Below are positions 1 to 7,535 of a DNA stretch of 31,629 bases, in pieces; position 1 is the first letter of the stretch; the number at the start of each line of letters is the position of its first letter. The notes beneath the pieces are model-generated. The model searched no databases. It was not told the DNA's origin and was given only the letters and a program-made list of their open reading frames with translations. The DNA lies in NCBI GenBank assembly GCA_964586315.1, contig CAZPHE010000021.1, forward strand, positions 1 to 31,629. Reading direction: 5' to 3'. The position numbers were made by a program, and so were the translations under genes. Source of the DNA: CAZEER01 sp964586315 (GTDB lineage Bacteria; Fidelibacterota; Marinisomatia; Marinisomatales; UBA1611).

Positions 1-638
1 AGGACATTCTGTGTATACAATTCATAAAATGTCGTATGTAACACTTCTTCTGTAACAATAAAACTATCTTCGATTGTATGATCTCCATCCATGAGAATTT
101 CAGGCTCGACAATTGGTACTAAACCATTTTCCTGACATAAAGATGCATATCGCGCCAGTGCGTGAGCGTTCACAGAAATACAGGTACCACTAGGTGCAGA
201 ATCACCAATTGTAATTACTGCTCTCCATTTAGCAAACCGTGCTCCTAAATCATAATATTCCTTTAATCTAGTATTTAATCCATCTAAACCTTCAGTAACC
301 TTTTCACCATCACTCCCTGAAAGAGTATGTGCACCTTTATCTACCTTTATCCCTGGGATAACACCAAGATTTTTAAGATACTTCGGATATGGTGTATTAT
401 CACTTAATGTCGATTGGCGCAGGGTTTCATCAAATAGAATTACACCGCTAATATATTCTTCCATTCCAGGTGTTGTAAAAAGCATATCTCTATACGCATT
501 TCTATTCTCTTCTGTGCTTTCTACATTAATAGAATCAAATCTTTTTTTACATGTAGGGGTACTCTCATCAGCCGCAAGAATGCCTCTACCTTTTTCTACC
601 ATTGCATTTGCGATATCATTTAAGCTATTAAAATCCAT
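1..638 (-). CDS. Class I fructose-bisphosphate aldolase, 3' end missing
   Basis: Cleaves fructose-1,6-bisphosphate to dihydroxyacetone phosphate and glyceraldehyde-3-phosphate (or the reverse) in the cytosol. About 212 N-terminal residues lie in the window. Class I signatures visible are GRGILAADEST near residue 18, ILFDET, KWRAVI and the EPEIL segment. The Schiff-base lysine of the family (usually in a LLKPNMV-like segment) would fall just past base 1, so it cannot be checked. The ATG at 638-636 is preceded by a good Shine-Dalgarno sequence, AAAGGAGAT. It starts 19 bases after the stop of the phosphofructokinase gene, so the two look co-transcribed and catalyse consecutive steps. The class I family is certain from the motifs; only completeness is unknown. 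Confidence 0.93.
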   Translation of the reverse strand, partial: MDFNSLNDIANAMVEKGRGILAADESTPTCKKRFDSINVESTEENRNAYRDMLFTTPGMEEYISGVILFDETLRQSTLSDNTPYPKYLKNLGVIPGIKVDKGAHTLSGSDGEKVTEGLDGLNTRLKEYYDLGARFAKWRAVITIGDSAPSGTCISVNAHALARYASLCQENGLVPIVEPEILMDGDHTIEDSFIVTEEVLHTTFYELYTQNV

Positions 639-657
639 TATATCTCCTTTTTAATTA

Positions 658-1848
658 TTATTTTTGCCCTATTTCTTGAAGCATTGATTGATACCAGACT
701 TTTTCAGGATTAAATGACTTACCACCTTTAATCCTTTTAAATTCAATCAGTCTCAGCTCAGACTGATTATCATCATCTAAACCAGCTAACCCACTCTCAC
801 AGTTTAAAGCTTGTTCAGCACCAAAAAATGCGGACTGTTTAATCAGCTCTAAATCTTGTTCATTCGCTTTTGCAGAACGCGCAAAATAACCACTTTTCTG
901 CACTAATGTTTTTTCGGCTTCTAACGCTCCAGAAAATTGTTTTGCAAACCATTTTCCTGGGTTAATCTCATCCAGTCGGACATGTCCAAAAGCATCCCTA
1001 GGAACTTCTTCTCCTCTATTTTCAAGCTCTCTAATAATTGTATTTTGACCAGCTCCTTCACTTAAAAAAATATTCACACCATCTTTTTCATCCATAATTG
1101 TTTTAAGTCGATCAACTTCAGCCCCGAAATCAAAATTATCTTCAGGAATATAAATAGCATCAATATCCCATCTTGCTTGATCAATTAACAATTCGGGTAA
1201 AAAACTACGTTTTTTTAATCTATCTCTATAATTATATGCAGTCTTTGCTGTGAGCCATCCGCAGTGTCTACCCATTACTTCATGTATAATGAGTTGTCTG
1301 GTACTAGTTGTATTTTCATTAGAAACATTCTCAAAAAAAATAGCTCCTTGCTCTGCAGCTGTCCAAGCACCCAATGTCTGTTTGATTGGAAATATATCAT
1401 TATCAACGGTCTTTGGTAAACCAACAACTGTTAGTTCATAGCCATTATCTTTGAGATAAAAAGATAATTGTGCAGCCATTGTATTGGTATCATCACCTCC
1501 AATCGTATGCAAAATATCAACCTGATCTCTAATAAGTTGATCTGCAGCAACTTTTAGTGGATCTTGACCTTTTTGGACATATCCTTTTTGGATACAATCG
1601 TCTACATTTGTGAGTTTGACTCTACTATTTCCAATCGGAGAACCACCAAATTCATATAAGGTTTTATAATTTTTTTTAACTTTATTAGGGAATTGGATAG
1701 ATTTTCCAAGTAAAAGCCCTCGGTATCCGTTCAGATAACCAATCAGTTCAGCATTTGGACTTAGATCATTATATCTTTCAATTAATGCACCAATAGAAGC
1801 TGATAAACATGGAGCAATTCCACCTGCTGTTAAAAATGCAATTTTCAT
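658..1848 (-). CDS. pfp: Pyrophosphate-type 6-phosphofructokinase
   Basis: Phosphorylates fructose-6-phosphate to fructose-1,6-bisphosphate. At 396 residues it is in the range of the PfkA superfamily. The phosphoryl-donor loop reads GGDDTN (residues 117-122) and the catalytic segment PKTVDND (145-151). The second Asp of GGDD and the Lys of PKT are the family's markers for pyrophosphate instead of ATP, where ATP enzymes have Gly at both positions. MGRHCGW (192-198) is the sugar-phosphate binding segment. Use of PPi would make the step reversible and energy saving. The gene sits directly upstream of aldolase on the same strand and diverges from acetoacetyl-CoA synthetase across 111 bases. No clear Shine-Dalgarno precedes the ATG. 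The donor assignment follows from residues, not from measurement. Confidence 0.9.
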   Translation of the reverse strand: MKIAFLTAGGIAPCLSASIGALIERYNDLSPNAELIGYLNGYRGLLLGKSIQFPNKVKKNYKTLYEFGGSPIGNSRVKLTNVDDCIQKGYVQKGQDPLKVAADQLIRDQVDILHTIGGDDTNTMAAQLSFYLKDNGYELTVVGLPKTVDNDIFPIKQTLGAWTAAEQGAIFFENVSNENTTSTRQLIIHEVMGRHCGWLTAKTAYNYRDRLKKRSFLPELLIDQARWDIDAIYIPEDNFDFGAEVDRLKTIMDEKDGVNIFLSEGAGQNTIIRELENRGEEVPRDAFGHVRLDEINPGKWFAKQFSGALEAEKTLVQKSGYFARSAKANEQDLELIKQSAFFGAEQALNCESGLAGLDDDNQSELRLIEFKRIKGGKSFNPEKVWYQSMLQEIGQK

Positions 1849-1959
1849 AAATATTGTAATAGGGTAAAATTTCGGTCTGAAAATTAATTAAAAGAATGGT
1901 TCTTACTAATATGCAAATACTATTAATCCTAAAATAATTTTAATAACTTTAATTAGATT

Positions 1960-3903
1960 ATGGAAAATATTCTCTGGAAACCTAAATCACCCGAAAAAAC
2001 CAGAATGGCTCATTTGATAAAAATAATAAATGAGTCTCATCAGACTAATATTAGTTCCTATGATGAACTTCATAGATGGTCAGTGAATCAAATATCTGAT
2101 TTTTGGCACCATATTTGGAAGTATTCTAATATTATTCATTCCAAATCTTATTCAAAAGTAGTAGATGATGTCAAAAAAATGCCTGGAGCTAAATGGTTTG
2201 TAAATGCAGAATTAAATTTTGCAGAAAATTTGTTGAAATTCAAAGATCACCGCCCTGCCATTCATGCAATAGATGAGAGAAACTCCATACGAACAATAAC
2301 CTATAAAGAACTATACAATGAAGTTGAAAAAGTTGCACATGCATTAAAAAAAATTAATGTCACAAAAGGTGATCGAGTTGTTGGATTTATTCCAAATATA
2401 CCTGAAGCCGTAATTGCTATGTTAGCTACCACATCAATTGGTGCAATTTGGAGTTCTTCATCACCGGATTTTGGAATAAAAGGTGTCTTAGATCGTTTTA
2501 CACAGATTAAGCCAAAAGTGGTTTTTGCAGCAGATGGTTATCTTTACAATGGAAAACAATTTGATTCTCTAAAAAAACTGAATGGAATCCTTAAAAGTTT
2601 ATCTACCGTTGAAAATGTAATAATTATAGAACATCTAGAAAATAATCAAAATATAAAACACATAGATAATGGTATTTTATATACTGATTTTGTTTCTAAT
2701 TCTCCGGAGCCCTTGCAATTTGAACAACTGCCTTTTGACCATCCCATTTATATTATGTATTCTTCAGGAACGACTGGCATTCCTAAATCGATTGTACATT
2801 CAGCAGGTGGAACTCTAATTCAACACCTCAAAGAATTTTATTTTCATTGTGATGTGACAAGAGATGATTGCATTTTTTATTTCACTACATGTGGATGGAT
2901 GATGTGGAACTGGCTTGTATCTACTCTTGCAATAGGATCAACTATAGTATTATATGATGGTTCTCCTTTCTTCCCTGATGGTAATACGTTATGGAAAATG
3001 GCGGATAAATTAAAAATTACTATTTTTGGAACAAGTGCAAAATTTATAGATGCGTGCAAAGACGCAAATATTAGACCAATAGAAATCTTAAAACTTTCTA
3101 AATTAAAAACAATCCTTTCGACTGGTTCTCCATTAACAAACGATGGTTTTGATTATGTTTATGAAAATATAAAAAAAGATCTTCTTTTAGGATCTATATC
3201 AGGAGGCACCGATATCATTTCTTGTTTTGCCATAGCAAATCCCATTCTTCCTGTAATTAGAGGAGAACTGCAGTGCCGCAGTTTAGGTATGGATGTTCAT
3301 TCATTTAATTTAAATGGGAAATCAGTCATCAATGAGAAAGGAGAATTAGTATGCACTTCTGCATTCCCTTCTATGCCAACTTATTTTTGGAATGATCCTG
3401 ATGGATTGAAATACCAAGATGCTTATTTTAATAGATATAAAGGAATTTGGCACCACGGAGATTTTATTAGTATATCTGATTATGGCAGTGTAAAAATATT
3501 TGGTAGAAGTGACGCAACTTTAAATCCAGGAGGAGTTCGAATTGGAACTGCAGAAATATATCAAGTAGTTGATAAATTAGAATCGGTTGAAGATAGTCTG
3601 GTTATTGGACAAGAATGGAATGGCGACCAACGTGTTATTCTATTCTTAAAAATGAACCCCGGTTTTACACTGAACAATCAAATGATTGAAAGAATTAAAG
3701 CAAAAATAAAAAAAGATTGCTCTCCAAGACATGTACCGGAAAAGATATTAGAGACTGAAGGTATACCCTATACAATCAATGGGAAAAAAGTTGAAATAGC
3801 AGTGAAAAAGATTATACAAGGAGAAAATATTACAAACAGAGATGCTTTGGCTGATCCTAATGTTCTAGATTATTATTTGGATATTCCAGAATTAAATAAC
3901 TAA
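1960..3903 (+). CDS. aacS: Acetoacetyl-CoA synthetase (acetoacetate-CoA ligase)
   Basis: Activates acetoacetate to acetoacetyl-CoA using ATP and CoA; in the cytosol this feeds ketone-body or polyhydroxybutyrate breakdown products into acetyl-CoA or lipid synthesis. The 647-residue length is normal for AacS, longer than most acyl-CoA synthetases. Visible ANL-superfamily motifs are MYSSGTTGIPKS near residue 267, SISGGTD, WHHGDF near 497, GRSDATLNPGGVRIG near 514, and the C-terminal NGKKVEIAVKK near 607 with the adenylation lysine. The N-terminal segment (LWKPKSPEKTRM) is also typical of AacS. It is the only clear plus-strand gene of the window, and its stop codon overlaps the stop of the convergent GAPDH gene. 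No strong Shine-Dalgarno precedes the chosen ATG. Confidence 0.93.
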   Translation: MENILWKPKSPEKTRMAHLIKIINESHQTNISSYDELHRWSVNQISDFWHHIWKYSNIIHSKSYSKVVDDVKKMPGAKWFVNAELNFAENLLKFKDHRPAIHAIDERNSIRTITYKELYNEVEKVAHALKKINVTKGDRVVGFIPNIPEAVIAMLATTSIGAIWSSSSPDFGIKGVLDRFTQIKPKVVFAADGYLYNGKQFDSLKKLNGILKSLSTVENVIIIEHLENNQNIKHIDNGILYTDFVSNSPEPLQFEQLPFDHPIYIMYSSGTTGIPKSIVHSAGGTLIQHLKEFYFHCDVTRDDCIFYFTTCGWMMWNWLVSTLAIGSTIVLYDGSPFFPDGNTLWKMADKLKITIFGTSAKFIDACKDANIRPIEILKLSKLKTILSTGSPLTNDGFDYVYENIKKDLLLGSISGGTDIISCFAIANPILPVIRGELQCRSLGMDVHSFNLNGKSVINEKGELVCTSAFPSMPTYFWNDPDGLKYQDAYFNRYKGIWHHGDFISISDYGSVKIFGRSDATLNPGGVRIGTAEIYQVVDKLESVEDSLVIGQEWNGDQRVILFLKMNPGFTLNNQMIERIKAKIKKDCSPRHVPEKILETEGIPYTINGKKVEIAVKKIIQGENITNRDALADPNVLDYYLDIPELNN

Positions 3904-4901
3904 TCTAACGCATAAAGCTTATCTAGCAAATCTACTACCCTATTTGAATAACCCCATTCATTATCGTACCAGTTTAATGTTTTGACAAAATTGCCTTTGA
4001 TTACTCTTGTGAAAGGAGCATCAAATATTGATGAATGAGGATTACCAATAATATCGGATGAAACAACTGGTAAAGTAGAGTAATCCAAAACATGTTTTAA
4101 TGGTCCAGAATCTGCAGCATCTCTAACTGCACCATTCACATCATCTATTGTTACATCTTGTTGTAATCGAATATTAAAATCTACCACAGAACCATCTGGC
4201 ACTGGAACTCTCATCGCGATTCCATCAAGCTTTCCATTTAATTCAGGGAGTACCTTGCCCACGGCTCTTGCAGCTCCTGTGGTAGTCGGTATAACATTTT
4301 CAGCAGCTGCGCGACTTCGTCGCCAATCAGAGTGAGGTACATCCGCAAGTCGCTGATCATTCGTGTAAGCATGAATTGTATTAATAACTCCCATTTCAAT
4401 ACCAAAAGAATCATTCAATACCTTTGCCATAGGTGCTAAACAGTTCGTGGTGCATGAAGCATTAGAGACGATCTTATGATCAGAACTAAGACCATCATCA
4501 TTGACTCCTAATACTACAGTATAGTCTATTTCATCTTTTGCTGGTACTGTGAGTATCACACGTTTAGATCCTGCTGAAAGGTGGTTTTCTAGTTGAACAC
4601 GTTTACGAAAAATACCGGTTGATTCTATAACAATATCTACGCCAAGGTCACTCCAAGGTAATGAAGATGGATTACGCTCTGCGACTAGCTTCACTGATTG
4701 ACTATCAGTTTTCAATATATCTCCATCAAGAGAAACAGACTCCGGGAAACGACCCATCACAGTATCATACTTCAACAAATAGGTTAATGCTTCTTTATCA
4801 AAAATATCATTAATTGCTACAATATTTACATTTTCTTTTGAATTTAGAATACGAAAAACAGAACGTCCAATCCTTCCAAAACCATTAATTGCTACATTCA
4901 T
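3900..4901 (-). CDS. gap: Glyceraldehyde-3-phosphate dehydrogenase, canonical
   Basis: Oxidises glyceraldehyde-3-phosphate with NAD and phosphate to 1,3-bisphosphoglycerate. The 333 residues align with type I GAPDH in the usual numbering: nucleotide-binding NGFGRIGR (6-13), Asp32 consistent with NAD preference, the catalytic segment SNASCTTNC with Cys150, His177, Arg195, Thr208-Gly209 and Arg231 of the phosphate sites, and WYDNEWGYS near the C-terminus. The start is firmly placed: GGAGGAAG lies 6 bases before the ATG, inside the last codons of the upstream GAPDH-like gene, and ATG overlaps that gene's TGA (ATGA). The two are therefore very likely translationally coupled. Its stop overlaps that of the plus-strand aacS by four bases. 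Confidence 0.96.
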   Translation of the reverse strand: MNVAINGFGRIGRSVFRILNSKENVNIVAINDIFDKEALTYLLKYDTVMGRFPESVSLDGDILKTDSQSVKLVAERNPSSLPWSDLGVDIVIESTGIFRKRVQLENHLSAGSKRVILTVPAKDEIDYTVVLGVNDDGLSSDHKIVSNASCTTNCLAPMAKVLNDSFGIEMGVINTIHAYTNDQRLADVPHSDWRRSRAAAENVIPTTTGAARAVGKVLPELNGKLDGIAMRVPVPDGSVVDFNIRLQQDVTIDDVNGAVRDAADSGPLKHVLDYSTLPVVSSDIIGNPHSSIFDAPFTRVIKGNFVKTLNWYDNEWGYSNRVVDLLDKLYALD

Positions 4902-5917
4902 AATACTTCCTCCAATTTTGCATAGGCATCTACTACTTCAAGAATTCTTTTAGAAAATCCCCATCCATTATCATACCAACATAATGTTTTTAATAATTCA
5001 TCCTTAGTAATCATAGTTGCTTTCTCATCAAAAATCATCGTCTCTTCTCTACCACTGACATCACTAGAAACAATTGGGTCTGAAGTATAACCTACAATAC
5101 CGCTTAAGGTTGTATTGGAAAATTGTTTTATAGCATTATTTGTTTCCTCTACGGTTGGAGTGTTTTGCAATTCTGTTGTAAGGTCAACACAAGAACCATT
5201 TGGGACAGGAACATTGAAAGCAATACCATCAATCTTATCCTTATATTTTGGCATGATTTTTTCAACAAGAGCAGGAGATAAAGTTGTATTTGGAATGATG
5301 TTTTCAACCGCAGAACGACTTCGTCTCAAATCTATCCCTGCAGCATCTGCTAAAGGTTGATCTGACGTATAAGCATGCACTGTAGTCATCATTGCCCTTT
5401 TTAACCCAAATGACTCATCTAACATTTTCACCATCAAAGCTAAAACTTGAGTTGTTGAAGATGTAGTCGATACTATTTCATCTTTTAAGGATATTTCTAA
5501 GTCATTAATACCAGGTATCACATATCTATCAATCTCATCCTTTGGATTCCTTGTTAAGAAAACTCTTTTTGCCCCAGAGTCCAAATGCAAAGCAAGTTTA
5601 TCGCGTTTTAAAAAACGACCTGTAGCATCAATTACAATATCAGCTTTTAACGCATCCCATGGTATGGATCCTGGTTCTCCGCCACTAATTACTCTAACTC
5701 GCTGATCCTTAACTACTAAGTAATTCCCATCTAATATAACATCATCTTTAATAGCACCATGGATGGAGTCTCTTGCAAGAAGATACTGTAAAATATCAGC
5801 CGCTCCAAAATCACTAATTGCAACAAAATTATAATTTGGATTTTCATAGCCCAATCTAAAAATATTACGACCAATTCTTCCAAAGCCATAGATAGCAATA
5901 TTTATTTTTTTTGACAT
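4898..5917 (-). CDS. GAPDH paralogue lacking the catalytic cysteine
   Basis: A full-length (339 residue) type I GAPDH relative that probably cannot perform the normal acyl-enzyme reaction. The NAD-binding YGFGRIGR (10-17), Asp36, His181 and the C-terminal CWYDNGWGFS are kept. The catalytic segment is STTSSTTQV, so the Cys150 position is Ser154 (codon TCA, two base changes from any Cys codon). The Ps-site arginine (Arg231 in the partner) is Asn235, and Gly209 of the Pi site is Leu213. There is no frameshift or internal stop, so selection appears to have kept it. It lies directly upstream of the canonical enzyme with an ATGA overlap. Possible roles are a structural or regulatory subunit of a mixed tetramer, an NAD-binding sensor, or an enzyme with another reaction. 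Homology is certain; function is unknown. Confidence 0.9.
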   Translation of the reverse strand: MSKKINIAIYGFGRIGRNIFRLGYENPNYNFVAISDFGAADILQYLLARDSIHGAIKDDVILDGNYLVVKDQRVRVISGGEPGSIPWDALKADIVIDATGRFLKRDKLALHLDSGAKRVFLTRNPKDEIDRYVIPGINDLEISLKDEIVSTTSSTTQVLALMVKMLDESFGLKRAMMTTVHAYTSDQPLADAAGIDLRRSRSAVENIIPNTTLSPALVEKIMPKYKDKIDGIAFNVPVPNGSCVDLTTELQNTPTVEETNNAIKQFSNTTLSGIVGYTSDPIVSSDVSGREETMIFDEKATMITKDELLKTLCWYDNGWGFSKRILEVVDAYAKLEEVL

Positions 5918-6126
5918 AATTTAAAAATTTTTATTAAGGTTAATTACTTGAACTTAAAAAGTACAAAAGAATATAGTTAATATATAAATACAATTTTCAT
6001 TTTATCAATAAAAACAATAAATTTCATAAAATTTTTAAAAAATAAAAAAAAATAATTAAATATTTAATGAAATATTTACATTGATTAAATAAAATAAAAA
6101 TCATTAATTAACAAAAAAACCTTATT

Positions 6127-6480
6127 CTATTTTTTCCCTGTTCTAGTATATCCAAGGGCACCATATCTATCATTTAAAACTATCACTCCATCCATTTCTC
6201 TATTTGAACCAATGTACGCTGTTGGCTCTTCATATTTATTATAGGTTTGAACATATCCATTCTCATCTTTTCCCGTTCCAAGATATAAAGTTCTTTTTTG
6301 TTCTTGATTATAAGCAGTAATAAATCCACCATGTCCATCATCTAATATTGTAATGGAGTTAACAACAACATCTCCTAGATTACCATTATTCAATTGATCA
6401 TCTTCAGCCCCAATTAGAACAAATACCAATGACGCGCAAAGTATGCCAATCAATAAACTTTTTATATCTATACTATTCAT
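6127..6480 (-). CDS. Small membrane-anchored repeat protein, function unknown
   Basis: A 117-residue protein with one N-terminal hydrophobic segment (about residues 8-24, LLIGILCASLVFVLIG) that could act as an anchor or signal peptide. The remainder is mostly three degenerate repeats of about 23 residues, each carrying a glycine, an aromatic or aliphatic strand and a YLG/YIG/YTR ending: GGFITAYNQEQ..LYLGTGK, NGYVQTYNKYEEPTAYIGSN and DGVIVLNDRYGALGYTRTGK. This suggests a small beta-strand repeat domain outside the membrane. The start is supported by a strong Shine-Dalgarno (GAGGAG) 6 bases upstream of ATG. It is the last gene of the envelope cluster that begins near 9142, 55 bases after the preceding gene. 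I do not recognise the family. Confidence 0.72.
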   Translation of the reverse strand: MNSIDIKSLLIGILCASLVFVLIGAEDDQLNNGNLGDVVVNSITILDDGHGGFITAYNQEQKRTLYLGTGKDENGYVQTYNKYEEPTAYIGSNREMDGVIVLNDRYGALGYTRTGKK

Positions 6481-6535
6481 AATAACTCCTCATGAATTAA
6501 TAATTATTTTGTAAACGTAAATTTTCTGCATTAGA

Positions 6536-6793
6536 TCATTTTTTTTTAATTAATTGATTCTGGTAGTCATCCATTTTTTCTAAAGATGAATTTTGGCTCA
6601 AGCTATCTGTATCAAAATCTCTATGCCATTCTTCCTTAGCATAAAGAATTTTAAGAATTAAAATAGCTGAATAGGATAAAAGGAAAAAAATATATATCAC
6701 AGTATGCAATGTATTATCTCGATCAATCAAAAATAAGAAAACAAGTAGAAATAATGGCATCCAACGAATTAGTTTTTGAAAAAAAATTGTCAT
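6536..6793 (-). CDS. Small two-helix membrane protein
   Basis: An 85-residue protein with two predicted membrane segments (about residues 9-24 and 31-51), a short charged connector (DRDNTLH) and a hydrophilic C-terminal tail rich in Asp, Ser, Gln and Lys that ends in three lysines. It starts 4 bases after the stop of the M14-like gene, so it belongs to the same transcript. It ends with a genuine TGA stop, which matters for reading UGA elsewhere in the window. No family recognised; coding status rests on position, length and plausible membrane topology. Confidence 0.6.
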   Translation of the reverse strand: MTIFFQKLIRWMPLFLLVFLFLIDRDNTLHTVIYIFFLLSYSAILILKILYAKEEWHRDFDTDSLSQNSSLEKMDDYQNQLIKKK

Positions 6794-6797
6794 AATT

Positions 6798-7535
6798 TCA
6801 ATTTAAGGTAGCTTCTACGAATCGGAGCATTTTCTTTTGTTTTGTTAGATAACCTAATCGGGTCTCAATATTTAAGTACCGCACATTCCTCCTTAAGGCG
6901 GCCCACGATAGACTACCATCATCTTTTTCTGGAAGTTTATTTTGCAAAACCACATTAAATGGACCTTTAGATAATTTTTCAAAATCTTGGGGATTTGTAC
7001 ATATTATAAAATCTCTGGGATTCTCATTCGATTTAATTGATATTTGTTGACTTTTATCTTTTTCCTTAAAAACATTATAACCGCGGAAATTATTATGCAC
7101 AGATACCAGCAATCCATCTTTATCTGGTAATAAAATATTAAGGAATTGACTTCTACCATCATCAATCTCATCTAATGCTCTTTTTAACATTCCTCTAGAC
7201 CACCCAGGTTTGAATTTTCTAAGTGCATGATAAGCACCCGTTCTAGAAAAAATCCTATTTGGATCTACAATCGTAGATTTATAGGGAATTTCCCGATTGT
7301 CATTTTGAATAAAAAATGCTAGACCTGGATAATTGTTTATATGGTGTTCAAGTGCCATTTTTGCTGTTTTTTCATCCCCATGAAGCCAGATATATCGATT
7401 CGGTGAGTTTCCATTTTGAATGATGTTAAACTTCACACCCGCAAAAAATATGGAAGATTCAACTTCTGATTTTTTTTCAATTTCTAATCCTATCAATAAT
7501 GATATAGAAAAAAGATATAATAATCTATTTAACAA
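6798..7535 (-). CDS. Exported M14/aspartoacylase-like zinc hydrolase candidate
   Basis: With the TTG start at 7535 the product has 245 residues and begins with a clean signal peptide (MLNRLLYLFSISLLIGL). That TTG has AAGG about 6 bases upstream and overlaps the end of the preceding gene by 11 bases; longer in-frame starts up to 7613 would place coding sequence far inside that gene. The order of motifs resembles M14 carboxypeptidases and the AspA/AstE group: LHGDE (His52, Glu55 as possible zinc ligands), VDPNRIFSR (90-98, like the DxNRxF substrate-arginine motif), SVHNN (His147 as third ligand) and YLNIETRLG (Glu224 as possible general base). A periplasmic peptidase or amidase role is inferred from motif order only. 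The gene ends with TGA. Confidence 0.6.
   Translation of the reverse strand: MLNRLLYLFSISLLIGLEIEKKSEVESSIFFAGVKFNIIQNGNSPNRYIWLHGDEKTAKMALEHHINNYPGLAFFIQNDNREIPYKSTIVDPNRIFSRTGAYHALRKFKPGWSRGMLKRALDEIDDGRSQFLNILLPDKDGLLVSVHNNFRGYNVFKEKDKSQQISIKSNENPRDFIICTNPQDFEKLSKGPFNVVLQNKLPEKDDGSLSWAALRRNVRYLNIETRLGYLTKQKKMLRFVEATLN

Noticed and set aside
4898..5917. Erythrose-4-phosphate dehydrogenase as identity of the second GAPDH
   Set aside because: Epd keeps the catalytic cysteine; here it is serine and the Ps-site arginine is also changed.
5918..6126. Promoter or terminator in the 209-base AT-rich gap before the GAPDH pair
   Set aside because: The stretch is almost pure A/T with no defensible -10/-35 pair, Bacteroidota-type promoter or GC hairpin, although a promoter must lie in or near it.
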